NCBI GenBank assembly: GCA_963733065.1
Contig: CAVTBT010000005.1
Location: 558,001 to 622,000, forward strand
Origin: CAVTBT01 sp963733065
Lineage (GTDB): Bacteria > Actinomycetota > Thermoleophilia > Gaiellales > Gaiellaceae
Direction: 5' to 3'
Length of the DNA: 64,000 nt
Below, in pieces: positions 15,809 to 24,519 of this stretch (positions within the stretch are counted from its first letter, which is position 1; every line of letters starts with the position of its first letter). Under the pieces are notes generated by a model. It was not told the DNA's origin, did no database searches, and was given only the letters and a program-made list of their open reading frames with translations. Position numbers and translations under genes: made by a program.

Positions 15809-17048
15809 GCCGACGATCGAGCGTAACCGCAGCGCGGAGCGCATCGAACGTGACATCGAGACGCTCGCCGGAAGCGAGTACACGCTGTCGGACGAGGCGA
15901 TTCGCCGCTACGCGTACACGGATGTCTACCGGCGCACGCTCGACTGGTTCACGCGCGAGCTCGAAGGACTCGGGTTCACGGTCGACGAGGATCCGCTCGG
16001 AACGCTCGTGGCGCGGAACCGACCGCGCGGCGAGCCGGTCGTCGGCGTCGGGTCGCACTGCGACTCCAACCGGAACGGCGGCAAGTACGACGGCACGATG
16101 GGCGTCGTCACGGCGCTCGAGGTCTGCCGCCTCAACGAGGAGCACGGCCTCGGGCTGCCGCTGCAGCTCGTCTCGTTCCTCGAGGAGGAGGGCTCGGGCT
16201 TCGGGCAGATGCTGCTCGGCAGCCGGATCATCGCGCAGCGGGTCACCGAGGAGGAGCTGAAGGAGACGTTCCGCGCGATCGACGACGGCCGGAGCTTCTG
16301 GGAGCACGCCGAGGCGGCCGGCTACGAGCCGGCCCGCTGGCGCGAGTGCAGCCACGTCCTCGACGACCTCACCGGGTGGATCGAGATGCACATCGAGCAG
16401 GCGCGCGTGCTCCAGGACACGGGCAACCGGATCGGGATCGTGAACGCGATCGCCGGTTACATCCACGCCGACGTGCGAGTAACGGGGCGCGGCGACCACG
16501 CGGGCGCGACGCCGATGGACCTGCGCCTCGACCCGACTCTGCCGCTCGCCGAGTCGATCGCCGAGCTCGAGCGGCTCGCGCGCGCAGCGGGACAGGGCAC
16601 GGTCGGCACCGTCGGCGAGATCGAGGTCGAGCCGGGGATCATCAATGCCATCGCGAGCGGCCTCCGCTTCTCGCTCGACATCCGCGGCCCGAACGACGCG
16701 GCGTACCAGGGAGTCGCGCGGGAGATCGCGGCGTTCGCGGAGGAGGCGGCGAAGCGGCGCGGCATGCGCGCGGAGTGGACGCAGCGCCAGGCGCTCGCCG
16801 CGACGCCGATGGACGCGCGCATCGTCGATGCCCTCGAGAGCGCGGCCGCCGCCACCGGCGAGCCGTACATCCAGATGCACTCGGGCGCGGCGCACGACAC
16901 GATGTGCGTCGCCGATCGCGTCCCGACGGCGATGGTGTTCGTGCCGTGCAAGGACGGGATCAGCCACCATCCCGCCGAGGACGCTGATCCGGCTGACGCC
17001 GCCCTCGCGGCCGAGATCATCCTCAGCGCGATCGCGTCGCTTGCCTAG
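15807..17048 (+). CDS. Zn-dependent M20 hydrolase (N-carbamoyl-amino-acid / allantoate amidohydrolase type)
   Basis: A 413-residue binuclear-metal hydrolase. Metal ligands: GVGSHCDSNRNGGKYDGTMG near residue 78 (His, bridging Asp) and SFLEEEGSGFG near residue 121 (Glu-Glu). WIEMHIEQARVLQD near residue 191 is the carbamoylase dimer motif, GDHAGATPMD binds the substrate carboxylate, and HSGAAHDTM near residue 352 supplies the last His. Substrate specificity (carbamoyl amino acid, allantoate or ureidoglycolate) cannot be fixed. It is convergent with the aconitase gene, their stop codons sharing CTAG. It is likely the partner of the D-hydantoinase at 20489 in opening hydantoins to amino acids. Confidence 0.85.
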   Translation: MPTIERNRSAERIERDIETLAGSEYTLSDEAIRRYAYTDVYRRTLDWFTRELEGLGFTVDEDPLGTLVARNRPRGEPVVGVGSHCDSNRNGGKYDGTMGVVTALEVCRLNEEHGLGLPLQLVSFLEEEGSGFGQMLLGSRIIAQRVTEEELKETFRAIDDGRSFWEHAEAAGYEPARWRECSHVLDDLTGWIEMHIEQARVLQDTGNRIGIVNAIAGYIHADVRVTGRGDHAGATPMDLRLDPTLPLAESIAELERLARAAGQGTVGTVGEIEVEPGIINAIASGLRFSLDIRGPNDAAYQGVAREIAAFAEEAAKRRGMRAEWTQRQALAATPMDARIVDALESAAAATGEPYIQMHSGAAHDTMCVADRVPTAMVFVPCKDGISHHPAEDADPADAALAAEIILSAIASLA

Positions 17049-18946
17049 TCGGCGGCGGCCGTCGCGTACGCGACGAGTCCGCCGGCGCGGAGGATGGTCC
17101 GTTCGCGCGCGCTGAGGCGAGGCTCGACGCGAACCGTGCCGGCGGTCGTCTCCGCCTCGAGCACGGCCGCGTCGAGGTCGACCGGGATCGACCACGGCTG
17201 GCCGAGCTCGATCCGCTCGTAGTCCGCCTCGTCGCCCAGCACGAGCGGGAGGATGCCCTGCGCGATCAGGTTCGTCCGGTGGATGCGCGCGAAGCTCTTC
17301 GCGACGACCGCCCGCACGCCGAGGTGGAGCGCTCCGAAGGCGGCCTGCTCGCGGCTCGAGCCCTGGCCGTAGTTGTGACCCGCGACGACGAGGCCGCCGC
17401 CCCACTCCTCGGCCCGCGCGGGGAAGTCCGGGTCGAAGCGGCGGAACATGTACCGCGCGCAGGCCGGGATGTTCGACCAGAGCGCGACGCCGAGCGCGCC
17501 GTCGGGCGCCATGTCCCCGGTCGACACGTCGTCGGGCACGACGATCAGCACGAGCCCCTCGATCCGCTCCGGCAGTTCCGGGACCGGCGGTGGGGCCACG
17601 ATGTTGCGGCCCTTCTCGAGGTCGACCGCTGCGCCGTTCCGGGGCGGGTGCACGATCTGACGGTCGTCAACGGACGGATCAGTCTCTGGCGCAACGAGCA
17701 CGGGCGGCGTGCCGAGCTCGCGCGGGTCGGTGATCGCTCCGTGCAGCGCCGTGGCGGCGGCGGTGGCCGGCGAACAGAGGTAGACGCAGTCGCCGAGCGT
17801 GCCGCTTCGGCCCGGGAAGTTGCGGTTGAACGTGCGCACGGAGACGGCCCCGGCCGCCGGCGCCTGGCCCATGCCGATGCACGGACCGCAGGCCGGCTCG
17901 AGGATCCGTGCGCCCACTGCCAGCAGGTCCGAGTAGACGCCGCTGCGCACGATCATGTCGAGGATCTGGCGCGACCCCGGGCTCACGGTCAAGTCGAGCT
18001 CCGGCGGGAGCGTCCGCCCGCGCAGCACCTCGGCGATCATCGCCACGTCCTCGTAGGACGAGTTCACGGACGAGCCGACGCACACCTGGCGCGCCACCGT
18101 CCCGGCCGCCTCGGTTACCGGAACGACGTTGCCCGGCGACGACGGCAGCGCGATCAGCGGCTCCAGCTCGTCGAGCTCGATCGTCTCGACCTCGTCGTAC
18201 GCGGCGTCGGTCTCGGCGGCGAGCTCGACGAAGTCGTCCTCGCGGCCCTGCGCCCGGAGCCACGTCCGGACCTGCTCGTCGCTCGGGAAGATGCCGGTCG
18301 TCGCGCCGGTCTCCATGACCATGTTGCAGATCGTTCCGCGGTCCGTCGCGGTGAGCATCGCGACCCCGTCGCCGAAGAACTCGAGCACGCAGCCGAGGCC
18401 GCCGCGCACCCCTCGCCGCCGCAGCAGCTCGAGCACGATGTCCTTCGACTGCACCCACGGCCGCAGCCGGCCGCGGAGCTCGACGCCGACGATCCGCGGC
18501 CGGTCGACGACGTAGGGCCGGCCCGCCATCGCCACTGCCACCTCCGTCGCACCGGCGCCGATGGCCAGCATCCCGACCGCGCCCGCCATCGTCGTGTGGC
18601 TGTCGGCGCCGAGCAGGAAGCCGCCGGGGCGCACGAAGCGCTCGAGGTGCACGTAGTGCGAGATGCCGTTGCCCGGGCGCGAGTAGAGGGCGCCGTAGCG
18701 CGCCGCCCAGCTGCGCAGGTACGCGTGGTCCTGGGCGTTCTTGTCGTCGAACTGCAGGACGTTGTGGTCGACGTAGGAAACCGTTGGCACTCGGACCCGG
18801 TCGAGGCCGAGCCGCTCGAACTGCAGGCACGCCATCGTGCCGGTGGCGTCCTCGAGCAGGATCTGGTCGACCCGGAGCTCGACGTCCTCGTCGCTCTCGC
18901 CGACGAGATGCTCGGAGATGATGCGCTCCGTGAGCGTCCCGGGCAC
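17045..18946 (-). CDS. Aconitate hydratase family protein (bacterial ~630-residue type)
   Basis: A 633-residue [4Fe-4S] hydro-lyase combining the catalytic and swivel domains in one chain. The Fe-S segment has PACGPCIGMGQAP near residue 352, with an earlier Cys in VCVGSSVNSS. GGFLLGADSHTTMAGAVGMLAIGAG and NRNFPGRSGT are classic aconitase blocks. The swivel domain carries NYGQGSSREQAA near residue 524 with AKSFARIHRTNLIAQGILPL after it. It may be the TCA-cycle enzyme or a homologue acting on another hydroxy-acid; size matches putative aconitases of Thermus and Bacteroides type. TACTGT-N6-GTG upstream suggests a leaderless transcript. A divergent transporter starts 16 bases away. Confidence 0.87.
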   Translation of the reverse strand: MPGTLTERIISEHLVGESDEDVELRVDQILLEDATGTMACLQFERLGLDRVRVPTVSYVDHNVLQFDDKNAQDHAYLRSWAARYGALYSRPGNGISHYVHLERFVRPGGFLLGADSHTTMAGAVGMLAIGAGATEVAVAMAGRPYVVDRPRIVGVELRGRLRPWVQSKDIVLELLRRRGVRGGLGCVLEFFGDGVAMLTATDRGTICNMVMETGATTGIFPSDEQVRTWLRAQGREDDFVELAAETDAAYDEVETIELDELEPLIALPSSPGNVVPVTEAAGTVARQVCVGSSVNSSYEDVAMIAEVLRGRTLPPELDLTVSPGSRQILDMIVRSGVYSDLLAVGARILEPACGPCIGMGQAPAAGAVSVRTFNRNFPGRSGTLGDCVYLCSPATAAATALHGAITDPRELGTPPVLVAPETDPSVDDRQIVHPPRNGAAVDLEKGRNIVAPPPVPELPERIEGLVLIVVPDDVSTGDMAPDGALGVALWSNIPACARYMFRRFDPDFPARAEEWGGGLVVAGHNYGQGSSREQAAFGALHLGVRAVVAKSFARIHRTNLIAQGILPLVLGDEADYERIELGQPWSIPVDLDAAVLEAETTAGTVRVEPRLSARERTILRAGGLVAYATAAAD

Positions 18947-18952
18947 ACGGCG

Positions 18953-18958
18953 ACAGTA
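18953..18958 (-). promoter_or_regulatory. Putative -10 element, leaderless start of the aconitase gene
   Basis: TACTGT on the minus strand, 6 bases before GTG 18946, within a divergent gap of only 16 bases. Confidence 0.4.
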
Positions 18959-18962
18959 ACGC

Positions 18963-19820
18963 GTGGCTGCGGTCTACGGTGCTGTCGCGGGGCTGCTGTT
19001 CGGTGCGATGGGCGTGGCGGTCCGGATGGGGCTCGACCGCGGCGGCGACGCGGAGGGGGGAGCAGCGATTCTGGCCTCGGTCGCCGCCGTCACGGCGCTT
19101 GGGCTGGCCGCGGTGACCGGAGGCGATGTGGAGGCCGGCGAGCTGTGGCCGTTCGTGCTCGCCGGCGCTCTCGTGCCCGGCGTGTCGCAGCTGGTATTCG
19201 TCCAGGCAATCCGCCACGCGGGTGCGTCCCGGGCGCTGATCGTGGTCGGCACGGCGCCGCTCCTGTCGGTGCTGCTCGCGCTCCTGCTCCTCGACGAGCC
19301 GTTCGTTCCGGCGCTCGCACTCGGCACGGCCCTCGTCGTCGCTGCCGGCATCGTGCTCGCCGGCGAGACGAGGCCGCAGCACGTGCGCGTGCTCGGCGTG
19401 CTCCTGGCCCTGCTGGCGGCCATGATGTTCGCCGGCCGGGACAACATCGTGCGCTGGGCTGCGGTGGAGATGCGCCCGCCGCCGCTCGTGGCCACCGCGG
19501 CGTCGCTCGTTGCCGCGGCGGTGGTCGTCTGCACGTGGCTCTTCGTCGCCCGGCACTCGACGGTCCAGGCCCGGCTCGCCCGCGGCCGCGGCGCCTTTGC
19601 GGCGGCCGGGCTGTGCCTCGGCCTCGCCTACGCCGCGCTGGTCGCGGGCCTGGACAGCGGTCGCGTCTCTGTCGTGGCGCCCCTGAACGCGACGCAGTCG
19701 CTGTGGGCGGTCGTCCTCGCAGCCCTCCTGCTGCGCCGCACCGAGGCGATCGGCCGCCGCGTCGTGATCGCCGCGGCGCTCGTCGTGGCGGGCGGCGCGC
19801 TCATCGGCGCCGTCCGCTGA
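18963..19820 (+). CDS. EamA-family DMT transporter
   Basis: A 285-residue inner-membrane protein made of two EamA repeats of five helices each, typical of the drug/metabolite exporter superfamily. The first repeat has GAVAGLLFGAMGVAVRMGLDRGG and ASRALIVVGTAPLLSVLLALLLLDEPF, the second GLAYAALVAGLDSGRVSVVAPLNATQSLWAVVLAALLLRRTEAIG; each carries the conserved P/N-x-x-x-x-L-E-like helix end. Substrate unknown. GTG 18963 starts 16 bases from the divergent aconitase start, so promoters of the two must overlap. Confidence 0.82.
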   Translation: MAAVYGAVAGLLFGAMGVAVRMGLDRGGDAEGGAAILASVAAVTALGLAAVTGGDVEAGELWPFVLAGALVPGVSQLVFVQAIRHAGASRALIVVGTAPLLSVLLALLLLDEPFVPALALGTALVVAAGIVLAGETRPQHVRVLGVLLALLAAMMFAGRDNIVRWAAVEMRPPPLVATAASLVAAAVVVCTWLFVARHSTVQARLARGRGAFAAAGLCLGLAYAALVAGLDSGRVSVVAPLNATQSLWAVVLAALLLRRTEAIGRRVVIAAALVVAGGALIGAVR

Positions 19821-19838
19821 GGCCGGAGACCTCCTCGG

Positions 19839-20492
19839 TCAGGCGGTGGCGGCCACCCGACCTGCGACGCTCTCGACGTAGGCGAGCGCATCGTCGAGCG
19901 ACACCACGTCCGCGTACTTCGCCTGGATGTCGAAGAGGTTCGCCTCGTGCGGCGCCTGCGCACGGTCGCCCACGCACTCGCGCGGCACCATGGCCGGAAA
20001 CCCGTACTGGAGCAGGTCGATCGCAGTCGCGCGGATGCAGCCGCTCGTCGTCGCGCCGCACAGCACCACGGAGTCGATGCCCTGCGTCACGAGGACGGTG
20101 GCGAGGTTCGTCCCGAAGAACGCCGAGGCTCCCTTCTTGAGCACGATCGTCTCGTCCTCGCGTGGCTCGAGCCGCGGGTCGATCTCCACCCACCGGCCTC
20201 CGACCTGCAGGTCGCCGAGCGTCGGCACCTTCTGCAGCCACAGGCCGCCGTCCTTGAGCGACGGCTCGTAGCCGATGGTCGTGAAGATCACCGGCAGCCC
20301 CTTCGCCCGCGCCGCGTCGAGCAGCCGGCGCGTGGCCTCGACCTCGGCCGAGAGGTCGGAGCCGAGCGCACACTCGGGGTCGGTGAAGCCGCACGAGAAG
20401 TCGACGACGAGCACCGCCGGCCGCTCACCCATCGTCACCGCCTGCCCCAGGCGGGCGGCGGCGTAGACCTGGCGTGCCTCCTCGTCGCTCAT
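19839..20492 (-). CDS. Isochorismatase-family amidohydrolase (N-carbamoylsarcosine amidase-like)
   Basis: A 217-residue cysteine hydrolase. VLVVDFSCGFTDPECALG near residue 28 holds the catalytic Asp, the Lys is in VLKKGASAFFGTNL, and the nucleophile lies in VVLCGATTSGCIRATAIDLLQYGF (SGCxRAT, the form found in carbamoylsarcosine amidase). It releases ammonia and CO2 from an N-carbamoyl compound or hydrolyses another small amide (biuret hydrolase is in the same family). The start overlaps the end of the D-hydantoinase gene by four bases, so ring opening and decarbamoylation are coupled. A paralogue lies at 51178 in the second hydantoinase operon. Confidence 0.82.
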   Translation of the reverse strand: MSDEEARQVYAAARLGQAVTMGERPAVLVVDFSCGFTDPECALGSDLSAEVEATRRLLDAARAKGLPVIFTTIGYEPSLKDGGLWLQKVPTLGDLQVGGRWVEIDPRLEPREDETIVLKKGASAFFGTNLATVLVTQGIDSVVLCGATTSGCIRATAIDLLQYGFPAMVPRECVGDRAQAPHEANLFDIQAKYADVVSLDDALAYVESVAGRVAATA

Positions 20493-21905
20493 GCCGTGAC
20501 CGCCGGCCTCGCCGTCAGCTGCTCACCCCACTTCGCGCGCTTCACGAACTGGCCCGCGCCCGGCTGCGCGACGAGCTCGTCGTTCTCGACGATCACCTGC
20601 CCGCGCACCAGCACGACCTCCGGGGCGCCGACGACCTCGGTGCCCTCGAAGAGGTTGTAGTTGACGTTCGAGTGGTGGGTGGAGGCGGAGATCGTCAGCG
20701 GCTTCTCCGGATCCCAGACGACGATGTCCGCGTCGGACCCCGGCGCGATCGTGCCCTTGCGCGGATAGAGACCGAACAGCTTCGCCACGTTCGTCGAGGT
20801 CAGCTCCACGAACCGATTCGGCGAGATGCGGCCCTCGCGGACGCCGAACTGCCAGAGCATGTGCAGGCGGTTCTCGATGCCCGGGCCGCCGTTCGGCACG
20901 ACCTGGAACTCCTGGCCGTTGATGCCCTTCTGCTCGGGCCACTTGAACGGGCAGTGGTCGGTGGAGACGACCGACAGCACGTCGCTCTCGAGCGCGCGCC
21001 AGAGATGCTCCTGATGCTCCTTCGGCCGGGGCGGCGGGGTGTAGATGTACTTGCCGCCCTCGAACCCGGGCTGGTCGAGCGCGCTCTCGTCGACGAAGAG
21101 GTACTGCGTGCACGTCTCGCCGTGCACGTTCCAGCCCTTCTCGCGAGCGAGTTCGATCGGCTCGACCGACGGCTGGCAGGACACGTGCACGACGTAGAGC
21201 GGCGCGCCGGAGATCCGCGCCAGCTGGATGGCGCGGTTCGTCGCCTCGGCCTCGGTCTCCATCGGCCGCGTCCGCGCGTGCCAGATCGGTTCCTTCTTGC
21301 CCTCCGCCACGGCGCGCTTGACGATGATGTCGATCGCGTCGCCGTTCTCGGCGTGCACCATGATCATCGCGCCGCTCTCGGCGGCGGTCTCCATGGCCTT
21401 GAAGAGGGTCTCGTCGTCGACCATGACGGCGCCCTTGTAGGCCATGAACAGCTTGTACGAGGTGATGCCCTCGTCGGGCAGCTTCGCGAGGTCCTCGAGC
21501 GTGCCGCCCTCGCGCAGGTCGGTGACGCCGATGTGGAACCCGACGTCGATCACCGGCTTACAGCGGTCGATCTTCTCGTGGTAGTTCTCGAGCGCCTGCT
21601 GGAACGTCGGTTCCCGGCGCCTGCATGCAGAAGTCGACGAGCGTCGTCGTGCCGCCGAAGGCGGCCGAGACCGTCCCGGAGGTGAAGTCGTCACACGTGG
21701 TCGTGCCGCCGAAGAACATCTCGATGTGCGTGTGCGGGTCGATCGCACCCGGGATGACGAGCTTCCCGGCGGCGTCGACGACCTTGTCGGCGGCGACGTC
21801 GAGCGAATCGCCGATCAGGCTGACGGTGCCGTTCTCGATGAACACGTCGCCGACGTAGTCGTCGGCCGCGGTGACGATCCGGCCACCCTTGATGAGCACG
21901 GACAT
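20489..21905 (-). CDS. D-hydantoinase / dihydropyrimidinase (one apparent frameshift)
   Basis: Cyclic-amide hydrolase that opens hydantoins or dihydropyrimidines to N-carbamoyl acids. Metal ligands: AIDPHTHIEMFFGG near residue 57 (HxH), YKLFMAYKGAVMVDD (the Lys to be carboxylated) and STDHCPF (Asp-His). Corrected length is 471 residues, normal for the family. ATG 21905 starts the first frame, which runs to VDFCMQAPG; the homologous chain resumes one base out of frame at TFQQALENYHEK. The break is near 21605-21615, at a GGG run on the coding strand, so one inserted base explains it. TTGTATACAA lies 38 bases upstream. It is coupled to the isochorismatase-like gene downstream. Confidence 0.85.
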
Positions 21906-21913
21906 GGACGCCT

Positions 21914-23113
21914 CTACCCCCTTCCGGGCTGCGCTTGTCGGCTTGTATACAACCCCGTCGCCTCGGCGCGGTCAACCGGGGTCAGACGGTGCCAGTCGGT
22001 CGCCTGCTGGAAGCGTTCCGCGGCCGCCAGCGGGACGCCGTCCTCGCCCGGCCGGCCGGTGATCGCGAGCCCCACGGGCAGCTCGTCGACCACCCCGCAG
22101 GGGACGATCGTCACCGGGAGCCCGAGCAGAGCGGCCGGCGAGTTGTACGGCATGAGGTCGAGCCGGTACGTCGCCGGCAGCGTGTCGAGGCGCGGTGCGG
22201 GCGTCGGCATCGCGGGCGCGACGAGCAGGTCGTAGCGCCCGAGCTCGCGCTCGAACTCGTCGCGCGCCCACCGGCGCGCGCGCAGACCCGTCACGTGGGC
22301 GGTCGCCGGCAGGAACAGGCCCGCGAGCAGCCGCGAACGGACGTCGGGCCCGTAGTCGTCTAGGCGCGTCCGCAGCCAGTCGAGGTGCCGCGCCGTCGCT
22401 TCGGGGAGCAGGACCAGCTGCGTGATCGTCGCGATGTCGTCGTGGAGCGGGATGGCGACGGGCTCGGGCGTGCCCGGGAGCTCCCTGATCGCCGCCTCGC
22501 ACGCCTCGGCGACCTCCGGCTGCGCGCGCTCGAAGAGGCTCGTGACGACGCCGATGCGGAGGTCGCGTGCGTCCGCCTCGACCGACCGGTCGGCCATGAG
22601 CTCGAGCACGCGCCGGCACTCGGTCGCGGTGTGCGCGAGCGGGCCGACCGTGTCCAGGCTCCAGGAGGTCGGGAACACGCCGTCGGCCGGGACGAGGCCG
22701 ATCGTCGGCCGGTGCCCGGTGACGCCGCAGTACGCGGCCGGGATGCGGACGGAGCCGGCGGTGTCGGTGCCGAGCGCCACGTCGACGAAGCCGGCCGCGA
22801 CGGCCGCGCCGCTGCCGCCGCTCGAGCCGCCGGTCGTGTGTGCGGGGTTCCACGGGTTCAGCGCCGGCCCGAAGTGCGGGCTGTTGGTGATCGCGCCGTA
22901 GGCGAACTCGTGCGTGTTGAGCTTGCCGACGATCGCGGCGCCTGCGGCGCGGAGCCGCGCGACGCACGTGGCGTCGCGCTCGGGCACCCGGTGCAGGATC
23001 TTCGAGGCGGCGGTGGTGGGCATGCCCGCGACGTCGATGACGTCCTTGACGCCGACGGTGAAGTCGCCCTCGGCCGGCTCGGCGTGCAGGAAGGCGTTGA
23101 ACGGGTCGATCAC
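21914..23113 (-). CDS. Amidase-signature amidase (AtzE/AtzF-like)
   Basis: A 399-residue amidase with the Ser-cisSer-Lys triad: Lys in GVKDVIDVAGMPTTAAS near residue 23, cis-Ser in TTGGSSGGSGAAVAAG near residue 95 and the nucleophile in GTDTAGSVRIPAAYCG near residue 119. The compact length resembles AtzE-type 1-carboxybiuret hydrolases. It starts at GTG 23113, overlapping (GTGA) the stop of a 54-residue AtzG-like gene, the small partner subunit of AtzE. The last codons contain the TTGTATACAA palindrome that is probably the operator of the next gene, so its 3' end doubles as a promoter region. Confidence 0.85.
   Translation of the reverse strand: MIDPFNAFLHAEPAEGDFTVGVKDVIDVAGMPTTAASKILHRVPERDATCVARLRAAGAAIVGKLNTHEFAYGAITNSPHFGPALNPWNPAHTTGGSSGGSGAAVAAGFVDVALGTDTAGSVRIPAAYCGVTGHRPTIGLVPADGVFPTSWSLDTVGPLAHTATECRRVLELMADRSVEADARDLRIGVVTSLFERAQPEVAEACEAAIRELPGTPEPVAIPLHDDIATITQLVLLPEATARHLDWLRTRLDDYGPDVRSRLLAGLFLPATAHVTGLRARRWARDEFERELGRYDLLVAPAMPTPAPRLDTLPATYRLDLMPYNSPAALLGLPVTIVPCGVVDELPVGLAITGRPGEDGVPLAAAERFQQATDWHRLTPVDRAEATGLYTSRQAQPGRG
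21943..21952 (-). promoter_or_regulatory. TTGTATACAA palindrome upstream of the D-hydantoinase gene
   Basis: Perfect 10-bp palindrome in the context GCTTGTATACAACCC. The same 15-base string occurs 24 kb away before the ABC-transporter operon (46375-46384). Symmetry and sequence suit a GntR-type dimer. Confidence 0.55.
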
Positions 23114-23274
23114 GTCTCGGTCTCCGGCGGTAGCCGCCGCTCGAGGTCCTCGAGCGCGGGCAGGATCCGGTTCAGGAAGTCCTGCACCCCCTCGAGGTCG
23201 GCGTCGCTCGGGTCGACGCCCTGCTCTTCGGCGCGAGCTCGCAGCCGTTCGACGGAGCTAGACTCGGTGCCCAT
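23110..23274 (-). CDS. AtzG-like small amidase subunit (54 residues)
   Basis: A 54-codon frame from ATG 23274 to TGA 23110-23112 encodes VERLRARAEEQGVDPSDAD followed by LEGVQDFLNRILPALEDLERRLP. This is a GatC/AtzG-like helical mini-subunit: two amphipathic helices, an early GVDPxDAD turn and a Pro-rich acidic tail. Its stop overlaps the amidase GTG as GTGA, giving strict coupling. AtzG (DUF4089) forms a complex with AtzE and is needed for its activity; the same order (small subunit, then amidase) holds here. Its ATG shares CATG with the divergent FmdB-type gene. It is shorter than the usual ORF cut-off and easily missed. Confidence 0.65.
   Translation of the reverse strand: MGTESSSVERLRARAEEQGVDPSDADLEGVQDFLNRILPALEDLERRLPPETET
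23259..23264 (+). promoter_or_regulatory. Putative -10 element, leaderless start of the FmdB-like gene
   Basis: TAGACT followed by exactly 8 bases and ATG 23273; it lies inside the divergent AtzG-like gene. Confidence 0.4.
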
Positions 23275-23464
23275 GCCCGTCTACGAGTACCGGTGCGAGC
23301 AGTGCCAGGCGCGCTTCGAGGAGTACCTCTCGACCTCCACGAAACCCGCGCCGCCGTGCCCGAAGTGCGGCGCCGCCGATCCGACCCGCATGTGGTCGAG
23401 CATCAGCACCGAGTGGCTGCCGGGCGACGTGGCCTGGGACCGCGTCAACCGCAGCTGGGACTAG
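23273..23464 (+). CDS. FmdB-family zinc-ribbon protein
   Basis: A 63-residue protein starting MPVYEYRCEQCQARFEE, the diagnostic FmdB N-terminus, with CEQC at 8-11 and CPKC at 29-32 forming one zinc ribbon. FmdB was named as a regulator of amide utilisation next to formamidase/acetamidase genes; most homologues are uncharacterised. Here it is divergent from an amidase operon, with start codons sharing CATG, so it could regulate or assist the amidase. The C-terminal half (EWLPGDVAWDRVNRSWD) is acidic and aromatic. Confidence 0.8.
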   Translation: MPVYEYRCEQCQARFEEYLSTSTKPAPPCPKCGAADPTRMWSSISTEWLPGDVAWDRVNRSWD

Positions 23465-23541
23465 CAACATTCCGCCTCCTAGCATCGCCGCCGCCCGCGG
23501 GCCTTGATCCGCATGCCGCCCTCCTGTTGGCTTCGCAGGGC

Positions 23542-23560
23542 GATTAAGTCAGACATCCGG
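23542..23560 (+). promoter_or_regulatory. GTCWGAC operator (site 2)
   Basis: GATTAAGTCAGACATCCGG, 20 bases before ATG 23581 and in the same orientation as site 1. It matches the common core GTCWGACWTYCGG exactly. Confidence 0.6.
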
Positions 23561-23580
23561 GCCGCGGACAAGGAGGAACG

Positions 23581-24519
23581 ATGGCGTTCGCGCAGATCGA
23601 CGACGGAGTCCGTCTCTACTACGAGCTGACGGGGCCGGAGGACGGGCCGGTCGTGCTCCAGTTCGGCGGCGGGCTGTTCGGCCGCCACAACTTCGGCCTC
23701 GTCAACGACGGCTTCCGGGAGCAGGGCTTTCGGCTGCTGAGCTTCGATGCGCGCGGGTACGGCGCGTCGTCGTCCCCTCGCGAGGAGTACTCGATCGAAG
23801 GGTGGGCGGTGGACGGCGCCGCGCTGCTGGACGCCGTCGAGCTCGACCGGGTCTTCGTCCACGGCACGTCGATGGGCGGCATGATCGCGATCGCGTTCGT
23901 CGCCTCGTACCCCGAGCGCGTCCACGCCGGCTGCGCCGACGTCGCCTTCGCGAAGCCGGACGTCTACAGGCGCACCCTCTTCCGCGTCTGGCGCCGGATG
24001 GCGGAGTCGATGCCCTGGGACGAGTTCTCGGACCACGTCACGACACAGGCGGTCGGCGCGCGCTTCATGGAGAGCCCGGAGGGCGAGAACATCTTCGAGC
24101 TCGTGCGCTCCATCGTCGGGCTCAACGACCCGTACACCGTGCGGCAGGCGTGCCTCGCGATGGAGCGGATGGATCTCTCCGAGCTCGTGCCTGCGATCTC
24201 GCGGCCGTTGCTGATGACGAACGGCACGCACGACGTCCTGTGTCCGCCCGATCTCGCTCCCTCCGGCCTCGGCGCCCGCCGCATGGCGGAGCTGAACGAC
24301 CAGATCGAGCTCGTGGAGTTCCCGGACATCGGGCACGCCGACCTCGTCGAGTGCCCCGAGGACGCGATCCGCATCGTCACCGACTTCTTCCGGCGGTCGG
24401 CACCTGACGCGATGACGGCCGGTGACGGGCAGGGGTCGCGCAGTAGCTACAGGCGCCGCGCCATGACGATCTCGCCGCCGTCGACCTCGCCCGTTTCCGC
24501 GAACCCGTTGCGGCGGTAG
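23581..24519 (+). CDS. Alpha/beta hydrolase
   Basis: A 312-residue alpha/beta-fold hydrolase. The nucleophile elbow is VHGTSMGGMIAIAF (GxSxG) near residue 98, the acid is in LLMTNGTHDVLCPP, and the His is in PDIGHADLVECPEDAI. A ribosome site AAGGAGG precedes ATG 23581, behind the GTCWGAC operator, so it belongs to the block A regulon. The last ~30 codons are unlike the fold and run antisense into the GNAT gene (73-base overlap), so the natural end may be earlier or an indel may hide it. It closely resembles the hydrolase at 47837 in motif and layout, including the SMGGMIAI elbow. Confidence 0.8.
   Translation: MAFAQIDDGVRLYYELTGPEDGPVVLQFGGGLFGRHNFGLVNDGFREQGFRLLSFDARGYGASSSPREEYSIEGWAVDGAALLDAVELDRVFVHGTSMGGMIAIAFVASYPERVHAGCADVAFAKPDVYRRTLFRVWRRMAESMPWDEFSDHVTTQAVGARFMESPEGENIFELVRSIVGLNDPYTVRQACLAMERMDLSELVPAISRPLLMTNGTHDVLCPPDLAPSGLGARRMAELNDQIELVEFPDIGHADLVECPEDAIRIVTDFFRRSAPDAMTAGDGQGSRSSYRRRAMTISPPSTSPVSANPLRR

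Noticed and set aside
17279..20140. Long plus-strand open frame (953 codons) opposite the aconitase and across the EamA gene
   Set aside because: Arg/His/Asp-rich shadow of real genes in GC-rich DNA; no domain similarity, and it crosses well-supported genes on both strands.
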